The notes beneath the pieces are model-generated. The model made no database searches. It saw only the letters and a program-made list of their open reading frames with translations, and had not been told where the DNA came from. The position numbers and the translations under genes are program-made. A stretch of 49,086 nucleotides of DNA, taken from positions 1 to 49,086 of the forward strand of contig JBALTG010000020.1 of the NCBI GenBank assembly GCA_036964625.1, in the 5' to 3' direction. Source of the stretch: Motiliproteus sp036964625. Lineage in GTDB: Bacteria > Pseudomonadota > Gammaproteobacteria > Pseudomonadales > Balneatricaceae. Below, one piece after another: positions 41,351 to 49,086 of the stretch (within the stretch, counting starts at the first letter, position 1; every line of letters starts with the position of its first letter).

Positions 41351-42991
41351 ATGGGTGGAATATTAGGACGCATCAGTGTCCGGGCAAAGATTATATTACT
41401 GGTGCTGGTGACAGTCCTCGGCATGGTTGTGGTCCAAGGGCTGGCGCTTAATGAGATGTGGAAGGACCTCAATGCAGAACGCAAGACCGCGTTACACGAC
41501 CTGACCGATGTCGCCTACTCGCTGATCGAACGCCAAGATGCGTTGGTCAGTTCTGGCAAGAAGACGAAGGAAGAGGGGATGGCGGAGGCCTTGGCGGGTA
41601 TTCGTGCGCTGCGTTATGCCGATAATGAGTATTTCTTCGTACTCGACCGGGACTACAACATGCTGATGCACCCTATCAGCGCCAAGGTGGACGGGGCGAA
41701 TGTGGGTTCTCTGCGTGATGCCAATGGTAAATTGTTGATGCGCGAATTGGTCAGTCTCGCCAGTGCACAGGGGGAGGCGTTTGTGGACTACAACTGGAAC
41801 CGCCCCGGCAGTGCAGAGCCTCTGCCCAAGTTGTCTTATGGGCGCCTTCATGCCGACTGGGGCTGGGTAGTCGCCACTGGGGTCTATACCCAAGACATTG
41901 TAGAGACTTTTTGGTCTGAGCTGTGGGGGGCACTCGCAAGTTTGGTCGCCGTTTTGGCTGTGACTCTGGTCGCCGCTGCAGTGATTGCTCGGGCCATGGT
42001 CTCTCCGATTGAGGCTTTGGTGAGTGTTATGACCCGGGTTTCCAGCAATCAGGATCTTACCCTACGTGCAGAGATCATAAATAGGGATGAATTTGGGCAG
42101 ATAGGCCGTGCCTTCAACAACATGATAGGCAGCTTTCACGACCTAATTCTGGAGCTGACATCGGCAACTTCACAGGTGGCCAGTACCGCCACGGAGCTGT
42201 CAACCACGACGGTACAGACCAGCCAGGGCCTGTCGCGTCAGCAGGAGGAAACCACGATGGTCGCCACGGCCATGAACCAGATGAACTCAACGGTCCATGA
42301 GGTTTCCAGGAATACCCAGGAAGCGGCCACGGCGTCGCATGATGCAGCAGATGCTGCCCGTGCCGGGAAAGAGGTCGTGGATGGTTCGATTAAGGCGGTT
42401 AAAGGGCTATCCGACCGTCTGGCAGAATCTGCGTCATTGACCCATACACTGGAACAAGAGAGCGCCAACATTGCCAAAACGTTGGAGGTGATTAATGGTA
42501 TCGCAGAGCAAACCAACCTGCTGGCTCTGAATGCCGCCATCGAAGCGGCACGTGCCGGTGAGCAGGGACGCGGCTTTGCCGTGGTCGCGGATGAGGTACG
42601 TTCTCTGTCCGCCCGCACGGCGGAGTCTACTCAAGAGATCGCGTCGGTGATTGAGCGCTTGCAGGCCGGAACCGGGGCCGCATCAAAGTCGATGTCGGCC
42701 AGTAGCGATGAAGCAGACGGCGTGGTTGCACAAGTGCTGAGGGCCGGTGATGCCCTGACACAGATCTCTGTCGCCATCGGACAGATCGATGCCATGACGA
42801 TCCAGATCTCCAGTGCCTCTGAAGAACAGAGCGCAGTCGCTGATGAGATCAACAGGAATATTGTCAATATCAATCGGGTGTCAGAAGAAAGCTCTCAAGG
42901 TGCTCTGCATATTGCCGAGTCGAGCGAAGAGTTGGCGCGGTTGGCCGAGCATCTTAAAGACGTTTCAGAACGCTTCACCGTACAGGGCTAA
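41351..42991 (+). CDS. Methyl-accepting chemotaxis protein with single Cache sensor
   Basis: A 546-aa transmembrane chemoreceptor. TM1 lies at about 10-30 (AKIILLVLVTVLGMVVVQG). The periplasmic sensor resembles sCache_2: NEYFFVLDRDYNMLMHPISA and ADWGWVVATGVYTQDI. TM2 is at about 190-215, followed by a HAMP domain and a long coiled-coil signalling domain with the conserved hairpin NLLALNAAIEAARAGE. The ATG at 41351 has GGAG 7 nt upstream; the frame opens at 41240. No CheA-binding partner genes lie here, so it is an orphan receptor. Ligands of this sensor type are often small organic acids. A GC-rich hairpin follows at 43009-43026. Confidence 0.95.
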   Translation: MGGILGRISVRAKIILLVLVTVLGMVVVQGLALNEMWKDLNAERKTALHDLTDVAYSLIERQDALVSSGKKTKEEGMAEALAGIRALRYADNEYFFVLDRDYNMLMHPISAKVDGANVGSLRDANGKLLMRELVSLASAQGEAFVDYNWNRPGSAEPLPKLSYGRLHADWGWVVATGVYTQDIVETFWSELWGALASLVAVLAVTLVAAAVIARAMVSPIEALVSVMTRVSSNQDLTLRAEIINRDEFGQIGRAFNNMIGSFHDLILELTSATSQVASTATELSTTTVQTSQGLSRQQEETTMVATAMNQMNSTVHEVSRNTQEAATASHDAADAARAGKEVVDGSIKAVKGLSDRLAESASLTHTLEQESANIAKTLEVINGIAEQTNLLALNAAIEAARAGEQGRGFAVVADEVRSLSARTAESTQEIASVIERLQAGTGAASKSMSASSDEADGVVAQVLRAGDALTQISVAIGQIDAMTIQISSASEEQSAVADEINRNIVNINRVSEESSQGALHIAESSEELARLAEHLKDVSERFTVQG

Positions 42992-43008
42992 CGCCTGCGG
43001 CATGATGA

Positions 43009-43026
43009 AGGGGCCGATGGGCCCCT
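43009..43026 (+). terminator. Hairpin after chemoreceptor gene
   Basis: aggggcc (43009-43015) pairs with ggcccct (43020-43026) over a 4-nt loop, 18 nt past the receptor stop. No U-tract follows. It probably ends the transcript, with moderate confidence. Confidence 0.45.
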
Positions 43027-43445
43027 GAACACTGAGCTCTGAACAGAATCATGAACGGCCACCAGGTTAATCGTTGGCTTGAGTAGCGACGCTGTTGGCA
43101 TGCTGTGCCCTGGTAGCCGCTAAATTCTGAACGCTGCCTTCGGGCCCGCGATAACGGCACCGACTCTCGCGCTTGCGGTTGTCGACGGCGCCGATCAACG
43201 AGATCGTTACCGCGCGCAGCGCATTAAAAAAACGCGCATACCCGCTGCAGCAGAGCAGCGGTATAATCGTGACAGTACGACAGTTTCGGGCGTTTGCTGC
43301 GGATAAAATAGAGCGGGCGGATATGTATGCCAAGAATGACCGGCTCCGCCCGTGGGTCGTCAACGCAATGAGTACTTGTTAACGACACTCCAAGTGTAGG
43401 TCCACATTTGGGTATCTGCCAGTCGATGGGGGTGGAATGACAGAA
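43027..43445. other. Intergenic region between chemoreceptor gene and msrA
   Basis: A 419-bp convergent gap. It holds a 7-bp hairpin ccgctgc-agcaga-gcagcgg (43242-43261) immediately followed by TATAAT (43262-43267), but there is no matching -35 and no credible gene. An open stretch at 43173-43382 does not look protein-like. Confidence 0.45.
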
Positions 43446-43952
43446 CTAGTGATCCGTCTGGCGTTTTGGCAGTACCCAGTTCTGGCGAGGAAAGTGGCAG
43501 CTGTAACCGTCGGGGAGATGCTCCAGGTAGTCCTGATGCTCCGGCTCTGCCTCCCAGAACTCTCTAGCCGGTTCTAGCTCGGTGACCACCTTGGCGGGCC
43601 AGAGTCCCGACGCATCCACATCTGCGATCGTGTTCTGTGCGATCTTATTCTGTTCTTCATTCAGGTAGTAGATCGCCGAACGGTATGAGGGACCCAAGTC
43701 GTTGCCTTGGCGACTGGGGGTGGTTGGATCGTGGATTTGAAAGAAGAATTCCAGCAGACGGCGGTAGCTGATCCGGTCGGGGTCATAGCTGATCTCGATC
43801 CCCTCGGCATGAGTGCCGTGATTGCGATACGTCGCGTTAGGCACGTCACCACCGGTATAGCCAACACGGGTTCGGATCACGCCTGGCAGTTTGCGAATCA
43901 GGTCCTGCATGCCCCAGAAGCAACCCCCGGCAAGAACAGCGCGCTCAGTCAT
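43446..43952 (-). CDS. msrA: Peptide-methionine (S)-S-oxide reductase
   Basis: A 168-aa MsrA that repairs methionine-S-sulfoxide in proteins. The catalytic Cys lies in LAGGCFWGMQD (Cys11), followed by the family stretch GVIRTRVGYTGG, YRNHGTHAEGIEISYD and FFFQIHDPTTPSRQGND. The start at ATG 43952 has GGGGA about 8 nt upstream; the ATG at 43958 would be too close to that site. Length fits the family. It is monocistronic and convergent with the chemoreceptor gene. Confidence 0.96.
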   Translation of the reverse strand: MTERAVLAGGCFWGMQDLIRKLPGVIRTRVGYTGGDVPNATYRNHGTHAEGIEISYDPDRISYRRLLEFFFQIHDPTTPSRQGNDLGPSYRSAIYYLNEEQNKIAQNTIADVDASGLWPAKVVTELEPAREFWEAEPEHQDYLEHLPDGYSCHFPRQNWVLPKRQTDH

Positions 43953-44136
43953 ATTCATATCCCCTTGTTGCGGTATCAGCTCGTTTTATGGTGCCAGGCA
44001 CAAGCGTAGCACGACGCCATCAGAATAGAGCATCCTGATGCGCTGCCGTGGTTGAACGTCGAGTCTGGTAACACTTTTCCGGTATGGCTAAGCGTGGCTG
44101 ATGTCCGCTGAAACGCATTATTTATTGCGCTCATGA

Positions 44137-45237
44137 TTAATTCGGCATTCCAATTGAGCGGAGATTTTTGCGTATTCTGTACGCTTTTTTCAGTTCCAGA
44201 TGAACCTTGGCGTCATCAGCGCTATAAGTTAATGCTTTTTTCCAGAACATAATCGCCTGCTCGATGTCTGTGACCAGGGTTTTCCGACCCAGATCGTAAT
44301 AGTGTTGTGCCATCTGCTCACGGAAACTTTCTTCGAGCAGCTCCAGTCTGTTGGAGGTAATCCCCTGCGCGGCGGCTTGGCGGAGTAGCGCCCATGATGC
44401 GTCCAGATCGCCCTTTTGTTTGAACAGCAGAGCCTGAGCCTGGTAGGCTTCTTCGAGCCAGCGGTTCAAGGATAAGGGGCGTCGGTCGGGTGGCCAATCG
44501 GTGGTGCTTTTGATCAGTTCAAGGTAGCGTTTCTGATCGTAGAGAGCTTTTATTTTTTGTTGTGGCTGGGCGTCGGCGGGGGGCTCCGGGGTCTGAATAA
44601 CGGCATTCGGGGCAGAGTCCCTGGTGGGTTCTGGAATCGATACGGGGCGCCGCTTGCTAGACTCCGATAGTTGCGTAGCGGGTCGCTGATCGGGCTGGCT
44701 GGCCAATATCTTTGCAACAGCATTTTGTATCATCTCGGGTTCCTGGGCGCCTTGGCCTGCGATGATGTAATTATGGTGTTCTGCTAGCTGTCTTTTTTGC
44801 CCCGGCTTAGCGTTTTTAACCCGTTGGCGTAGCTGCATCTCCCGAACGGAGGCCTGTCTGAGGAGGTTGAATGCTTCTCGGTTTGCAGGATCAATCCTGA
44901 GGGCGGTGAGCAGTTCCCGCTGAGCCAGCTTCAGGTTATCACCGCGCAGGGCCGATTTTCCCGACCGGATCAGGGGGGCGGCCTGGGTCCGCATTTGCTG
45001 GGTCAACCGACTGATCTCCCGCGTAGCGGTTCTACGGTTGCTGCCTGCCGTGGCCAGAATTTGCCAGTGCTGTAGCGCCAGTGATAAGTGACCCTCGGCT
45101 TCCTGTTGGTGCGCGGCGCTCAGATGATGTCGATCGAACTGCTGTTGTGCGCCTTGACTTGATTGGTTGATCTCCAGACCGCTGCATCCGGGCAGTATGA
45201 CCAGGAAAAAAAGTACCCATCCATGGCGACAGCTCAT
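44137..45237 (-). CDS. Lipoprotein with TPR-like helical repeats
   Basis: A 366-aa exported lipoprotein. The signal GWVLFFLVILPGC has Cys at about residue 18 as the acyl site. The mature part begins SGLEINQSSQGAQQQFDRHH and is largely helical, with TPR-like pairs (HLSLALQHWQILATAG, then KLAQRELLTALRIDPANRE). A Pro- and Ala-rich linker follows, with a second helical block near the C-terminus (EQAIMFWKKALTYSADDAKV). The start ATG at 45237 lies 1 nt after the deacetylase stop, so the two are cotranscribed. It is the third gene after the Ser/Thr kinase. The function is unknown; an envelope scaffold role is a guess. Confidence 0.85.
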   Translation of the reverse strand: MSCRHGWVLFFLVILPGCSGLEINQSSQGAQQQFDRHHLSAAHQQEAEGHLSLALQHWQILATAGSNRRTATREISRLTQQMRTQAAPLIRSGKSALRGDNLKLAQRELLTALRIDPANREAFNLLRQASVREMQLRQRVKNAKPGQKRQLAEHHNYIIAGQGAQEPEMIQNAVAKILASQPDQRPATQLSESSKRRPVSIPEPTRDSAPNAVIQTPEPPADAQPQQKIKALYDQKRYLELIKSTTDWPPDRRPLSLNRWLEEAYQAQALLFKQKGDLDASWALLRQAAAQGITSNRLELLEESFREQMAQHYYDLGRKTLVTDIEQAIMFWKKALTYSADDAKVHLELKKAYRIRKNLRSIGMPN

Positions 45238-45238
45238 C

Positions 45239-46237
45239 TTAAAATCGGGTCTTTTTGAAGATGGCGAGTTTTCTACTGAACCTGTCGAGGTCGTCCGTTG
45301 CATAGATCATCGTTCGTTTGAGCCGCAGGGGGTCGGCAAAGCTGGGGTTTCCTCCTTGCTCAACCGTGGCCGCAAGCCGGACCCCTTGTTGTTTTAACAG
45401 GTTGATCGCGGTATCGCTGGTTGCCCCGTAGGGGTAAGAGAACAGGTCTGTTTGATGGCCCAATTTCTTTTTCAGAATTACTGCAGGCTTGGTCAGCTCT
45501 TCCTTCACCCAGCGGCGATAGGCCACCGGGTCGTCCTTGGGATCGGCAAGCGAACTGTGACTCTTGCCATGGGACTGGATATCCACCAGACCCGTGGCTT
45601 GCATGGCAAGCATCTGGTTCCAGGTCAGCGCCGCGTTGCCACCGATAAAATCTGTATAGACAAACAGGGTAGCGGGGTAGCCGAACTCCTTGAGGATCGG
45701 AAAGGCAACCTCGTAAAACGAGCGGTAGCCGTCATCGATGGTCAGGATCACAGATTTTCTAGGTATCTGTCGCTGGCCGCTTAGGAATTTCTCCAGGTCT
45801 GCCAGCCTAAGTACCTGATAGCCCTGATCATGCAGGTACTGTAGCTGGGCGCGGAAGCCAGATGCGGTGAGGTCCAGCTGATGTCGGGCCTTGGCGTTGG
45901 GGGTGAACTGGTGGTAACACAGAATTGGGATTGTACGATAGCCGCGATCATCCACGGCTGCCAGGTTATGGGCTCGTGCTGGAATGGCAACCAGGGTGCC
46001 CCCTGCGGGGTTAAGTTTTGGATTGAGCGCCCGGAGGCGGTCATGCGCATCGGCACTGCCGAAAAAGCGTTTCGCGATCGCTTCATAACGGTCTCCGGGG
46101 CGACTGCGAATGATGATGAAATCATTGTCCATCACCAGCAGTTCGTCTGCCTCTGGTGAGGCTGGCGGAGAGCGATAGATGGCGCAACCCAAGGTCATAA
46201 GCATCATGGCGATGAGCAGCAGGGCGTTGCGGGCCAT
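45239..46237 (-). CDS. LysM-like/polysaccharide-deacetylase lipoprotein
   Basis: A 332-aa lipoprotein with lipobox MTLGC near residue 18. Residues about 40-90 resemble LysM (FIIIRSRPGDRYEAIAKRFF, then LRALNPKL), a peptidoglycan-binding domain. The rest is a NodB/CE4 deacetylase domain: VILTIDDGYRSF carries the acidic pair, SHGKSHSSL the metal-binding histidines, and FSYPYGATSD a later motif. It probably removes acetyl groups from peptidoglycan or an exopolysaccharide at the envelope. It lies 7 nt after the Ser/Thr kinase stop, so the kinase may regulate it. Confidence 0.9.
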   Translation of the reverse strand: MARNALLLIAMMLMTLGCAIYRSPPASPEADELLVMDNDFIIIRSRPGDRYEAIAKRFFGSADAHDRLRALNPKLNPAGGTLVAIPARAHNLAAVDDRGYRTIPILCYHQFTPNAKARHQLDLTASGFRAQLQYLHDQGYQVLRLADLEKFLSGQRQIPRKSVILTIDDGYRSFYEVAFPILKEFGYPATLFVYTDFIGGNAALTWNQMLAMQATGLVDIQSHGKSHSSLADPKDDPVAYRRWVKEELTKPAVILKKKLGHQTDLFSYPYGATSDTAINLLKQQGVRLAATVEQGGNPSFADPLRLKRTMIYATDDLDRFSRKLAIFKKTRF

Positions 46238-46244
46238 GGCCTTT

Positions 46245-48101
46245 TTATCTCACTTTAGTTGTCAGCGCATCGGTATCGTCGTCTGTAGTCGGGTCCGGCT
46301 GAGGGCGGATGTATTCTTTCTCGGCAGAACGGATAAGGGGGGCAGGGAGGGCATCATCCAATGGGTTGTTTTGAATCGCTGCCATCAAGCGCGTTTCATC
46401 TTGGTCAAATTCATCCCCGGTAGCGACGGGTTCTCCAAGCGCCTTGCTCCAGCTTATGGCTGCCAGATCCGCGCTTTCAGAATCGATCTCATTCTCCTCA
46501 GGGGTTAATGCTTGCTGAAATTTGTCGGCCATGGTGTTGAAGAGGATGAACAGTTCGCCGATCTCGTCGTCCCTGCGATTTGAAATCCGCCGGTCGAGTC
46601 CTCCTTCGGTGAAGTCCACCAGGGCACGGCGCAAAATTTTCAGTTGCAGGGCGATCAGCCGGCCAAAGAGAAACAGTGTAACAAAGGCGGCCAGCAGGGT
46701 GATGACCCCGACGGCGAGCATCAAACCGGTGGTCAGGTCCTTCAAACGGTTCAGGTTGTCCTGCAGCAAGCCGAGGTGAATGCGGCCGACTTCTGTTTTG
46801 TTGTAGTAAATTGGCGTGTCAAAGTTAAACACATGATGCTCTTGCTCTAAGGTTACCGTGGACACGGTTATGCTATCTGTCTGTTGCAGCGGTGCTGAAT
46901 CCCCAACCGCCAGATACGGCTTGCCGATCTGTTGGGTGTCGGTGGCACCACGAACCACCCCATTGTGATCGAGGATGATCAGGTATTCGAAGGTTTTTCG
47001 GTCTCGTGCGTCTTTGACCAGAGATTCCAACGTAATCCAGTCCTCACCCAGCACCGAGATGGCACTCTCCGAGGCGATAAATTTGGCCAGTGACAGGCCC
47101 GAATCCACCGCCTGCTCCGTCAAGGCTTGCGATTGAATGCGTAGCACCACGGCACCGCTGATGCCGAGTACGATGGCAATCACCGCGCCCATCATCAGGG
47201 TCCACTTGATATGCAGGGGCATAAAGTTATGTTGAAGTTTTTCCTCTTCGTCGATCAGCGCATCTAACTCCCACTGCAGCGCCTCGGTGAGCTCCTTTCC
47301 TGTCGGACGTTTCGAGGGTTTTTTTTCTAGCAGCCGGTGGACGAGGTGTTGAATTCCATCGGGGATCTGTTTGGGAAGATGATCGAGCAGTTCGGGCTGT
47401 TCTTGGGTAATCTGGATAATCAGCGTAGCTATGGACCGGGACTTGAACGCCTTTTCGCCGGTCAGCAGCTCATAGAAGATGACACCCAGGGAGAAGATAT
47501 CGGCGCTGCCATCCAGTGTCTCGCCCATGGCCTGTTCCGGCGACATATAACGGGGGGTCCCCAGTAGGGTTCCGGTCTGGGTTTTTTCGCTGTCGATGCT
47601 GTCTTCGCGGCGGGCAATGCCAAAGTCGGCCAGTTTGACGGTCTCTCCGTCGGGCATAAAGAGGATGTTATCCGGTTTGACATCACGGTGAATAATGCCG
47701 TGTTGATGGGCGTAATCGAGCGCCTTGGTCAGTTGCATCATGGCACGAATGATCTGCTTGGTGGAGAAGCGCTCTGCCTGATCCAGCTTTTCGCTCAGGG
47801 TCTCTCCCTCGATGAGCTCCATAACGATGTAGGGCAATCCATCGTGTTCACCCACGTCGAAAATGGTGACGATATTGGGATGCGACAATGCTCCGGCTGC
47901 CTTGGCTTCCTTGAGGAAGCGGCTGTAGTACTCCTTGTCTAAACAGTTGTCTTTTTTGAGTACTTTGATGGCGACGGTGCGGTTTATCTCTTTGTCAAAA
48001 GCCTTGTAAACATCCGCCATAGCACCGGAACCACGCAGTTCGATAATCTCGTAGCGACCGATGCTCTCACCGACATTGCTTAGTTCTGCGTCAGCATCCA
48101 T
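46245..48101 (-). CDS. Membrane Ser/Thr protein kinase with extracytoplasmic sensor and HAMP
   Basis: A 618-aa eukaryotic-like kinase. The catalytic domain spans about 15-275: GSGAMADVYKAFD loop, Lys in VAIKVLKK, HRDVKPDNIL, LADFGIARRED and the activation segment MSPEQAMGE. TM1 is at about 300-320 (IKWTLMMGAVIAIVLGISGA), followed by a periplasmic sensor (TFEYLIILDHNGVVRGATDT), TM2 at about 445-470 and a HAMP-like segment (ILRRALVDFTEGGLDRR). The C-terminal tail is acidic and Pro/Asp-rich. The start at ATG 48101 has GGGATGAAGG upstream. It is the first gene of the kinase-deacetylase-lipoprotein operon and may control envelope changes by phosphorylation. Confidence 0.95.
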   Translation of the reverse strand: MDADAELSNVGESIGRYEIIELRGSGAMADVYKAFDKEINRTVAIKVLKKDNCLDKEYYSRFLKEAKAAGALSHPNIVTIFDVGEHDGLPYIVMELIEGETLSEKLDQAERFSTKQIIRAMMQLTKALDYAHQHGIIHRDVKPDNILFMPDGETVKLADFGIARREDSIDSEKTQTGTLLGTPRYMSPEQAMGETLDGSADIFSLGVIFYELLTGEKAFKSRSIATLIIQITQEQPELLDHLPKQIPDGIQHLVHRLLEKKPSKRPTGKELTEALQWELDALIDEEEKLQHNFMPLHIKWTLMMGAVIAIVLGISGAVVLRIQSQALTEQAVDSGLSLAKFIASESAISVLGEDWITLESLVKDARDRKTFEYLIILDHNGVVRGATDTQQIGKPYLAVGDSAPLQQTDSITVSTVTLEQEHHVFNFDTPIYYNKTEVGRIHLGLLQDNLNRLKDLTTGLMLAVGVITLLAAFVTLFLFGRLIALQLKILRRALVDFTEGGLDRRISNRRDDEIGELFILFNTMADKFQQALTPEENEIDSESADLAAISWSKALGEPVATGDEFDQDETRLMAAIQNNPLDDALPAPLIRSAEKEYIRPQPDPTTDDDTDALTTKVR

Positions 48102-48316
48102 ACCTTCATCCCTTTTATTACGTACTCTGTTTAGACGTTGTTCTTGACCGGCTACTACCCATCCTAGCTTTAGCCTGTATTAACTTTAGTAAATCATCGC
48201 TTGCCATGGCCGAGGGCACAGCCGTTAAGCATCCGGTTAAGGTTAGGCCATCTATGCAGGCCTACTTATGGCCGGCAAGTACAAGTCGTTGACAGGCTTG
48301 AATCGAAACAGGGGTC

Positions 48317-49086
48317 TTACTCTGCCTGCAGTTTGTTGAGTTTCTGCTGTAGTTCCAGAGCCTGGGCACGGTAGGCCTTGGCGGCATTATGGTCAGGGTC
48401 GATCTCCAGTACGCGATCCCACAGGCTAATGGCGCGTTCAAGTTCCTGTTGTCGGTATGCGGTCGCCGCCTGGTGGTGGTACTTATCAGCGAAATCTTGT
48501 TGCAGGATGCTGTATACCTCTGCCGTTGTGGGGTTATCGGCGTCAAGCTCCAGGCTGCGTTTGAGCGACGGCAGCGCGGCTTCAGACTGGTCGTGTTTGA
48601 TCTGCAGCTTAGCCGAGTCGAAGTAACGGCGGGCCGCCAGCCGAGGCGATTGAGTTTCGACCGCCTGAGCGCCCCTCCGGTAGATTTTGATCGCCTCCAG
48701 CTCGAGCGTGGCTGTCAGGCCCTGTTGACTCTGCAGGGCCTCCAGATAGTCAGCAGCCTCGCCATAATCGCGCCTCTCCAGGGCTGCCAGCATCAGTGGG
48801 CCAGGATCGGCGGGGGCTGTTTCAGCGGGAGGGGCCGGTAGCGCCTGCGGCGCCTGGTTAACGGGTACCGATTGCGATGGTTCAAGCGCCAGCTCCAGTT
48901 CCTGTTCTAGCTCGGCTGCCGCCGATGCCAATTCGGTGGCGCTTTGCAGGGGCAGGGGCTGATCGGGTTCTGCGGTGCGGGTGTCCAGAGCTGTCTGCTG
49001 CTCCGCCTCGGGGGCAACACCAGCGTTGCGCAGGTACGCCTCCCTTGCCCTGGCGGAATGCGGGTTCAACGGGATGCGAATCACCT
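48317..49086 (-). CDS. TPR-rich protein, cut by the window edge
   Basis: At least 255 residues of a helical, Ala/Glu-rich protein whose 5' end reaches the window boundary. A GTG lies at 49084, but the start may be beyond the window. The N-terminal part is Pro- and Glu-rich (LPLQSATELASAAAELEQEL). The C-terminal part is TPR-like: RRYFDSAKLQIKHDQSEAAL, then SLWDRVLEIDPDHNAAKAYR. It ends 216 bp upstream of the Ser/Thr kinase gene on the same strand, so the two may share a locus. The function is unknown. Confidence 0.75.
   Translation of the reverse strand, partial: VIRIPLNPHSARAREAYLRNAGVAPEAEQQTALDTRTAEPDQPLPLQSATELASAAAELEQELELALEPSQSVPVNQAPQALPAPPAETAPADPGPLMLAALERRDYGEAADYLEALQSQQGLTATLELEAIKIYRRGAQAVETQSPRLAARRYFDSAKLQIKHDQSEAALPSLKRSLELDADNPTTAEVYSILQQDFADKYHHQAATAYRQQELERAISLWDRVLEIDPDHNAAKAYRAQALELQQKLNKLQAE

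Noticed and set aside
43173..43382. A 69-codon open frame and a nearby TATAAT
   Set aside because: No ribosome-binding site or -35 box, and the translation has no protein-like pattern.

Overview
The window reads as chromosomal DNA of a marine-type Gammaproteobacterium (Oceanospirillales-like). This is inferred from gene content and protein style: E. coli-like PurB, glutathione reductase, MsrA, YcjX/YcjF, ArfA, a Gram-negative porin, a TctCBA transporter and an RND pump. I see no rRNA, tRNA, CRISPR array, prophage or intact insertion sequence. Almost all the DNA is coding, at moderately high GC, with short repeats and one miniature inverted-repeat element in the gaps.

Layout. 1-13.1 kb: a metallo-beta-lactamase-fold hydrolase, a small helical protein, gor, a LysR regulator divergent from a two-gene RND efflux operon, a GAF/HD-GYP protein, a small four-cysteine protein, a periplasmic solute-binding protein and purB. 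purB is followed by a 212-bp MITE-like element and a hairpin terminator. 13.1-17.8 kb: a divergent MetF-like protein faces a tight operon of a CofC/MobA-like transferase, a radical SAM enzyme with a C-terminal cysteine cluster, an MTA-phosphorylase-type enzyme and a family-2 glycosyltransferase. The two transferases resemble the families named arsenosugar-biosynthesis glycosyltransferases, but the radical SAM enzyme is not of the ArsS type. This is the best candidate here for an undescribed biosynthetic pathway. 17.9-25.0 kb: a CitA/CitB-like two-component system (minus strand) divergent from tctC-tctB-tctA and a porin, forming a tricarboxylate-type uptake locus.

25.0-29.5 kb: a 0.77-kb gap without a convincing gene, then an apparently N-terminally truncated PAS histidine kinase, a lone receiver, a receiver-PP2C phosphatase and a STAS protein, which together form a partner-switching signalling operon. 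29.8-36.2 kb: hipBA, an Atg22/UMF1-like MFS transporter, a SWIM zinc-finger protein and a DUF6933-like protein. 36.2-41.0 kb: an inverted-repeat element, arfA with an intrinsic terminator inside its reading frame, an ftsZ gene lying outside any division cluster, and divergently ycjX-ycjF. 41.3-49.1 kb: a Cache-domain chemoreceptor, msrA, and a minus-strand operon of a membrane Ser/Thr kinase with HAMP domain, a LysM/polysaccharide-deacetylase lipoprotein and a repeat-containing lipoprotein. A TPR-rich protein cut by the window edge lies upstream.

The main functional units are detoxification/redox (gor, RND pump, msrA), carboxylate uptake (CitAB-TctCBA-porin), signalling (partner switch, Ser/Thr kinase, chemoreceptor, HD-GYP), ribosome rescue (arfA), envelope/division (ftsZ paralogue, YcjXF), and the radical SAM/phosphorylase/glycosyltransferase cluster.
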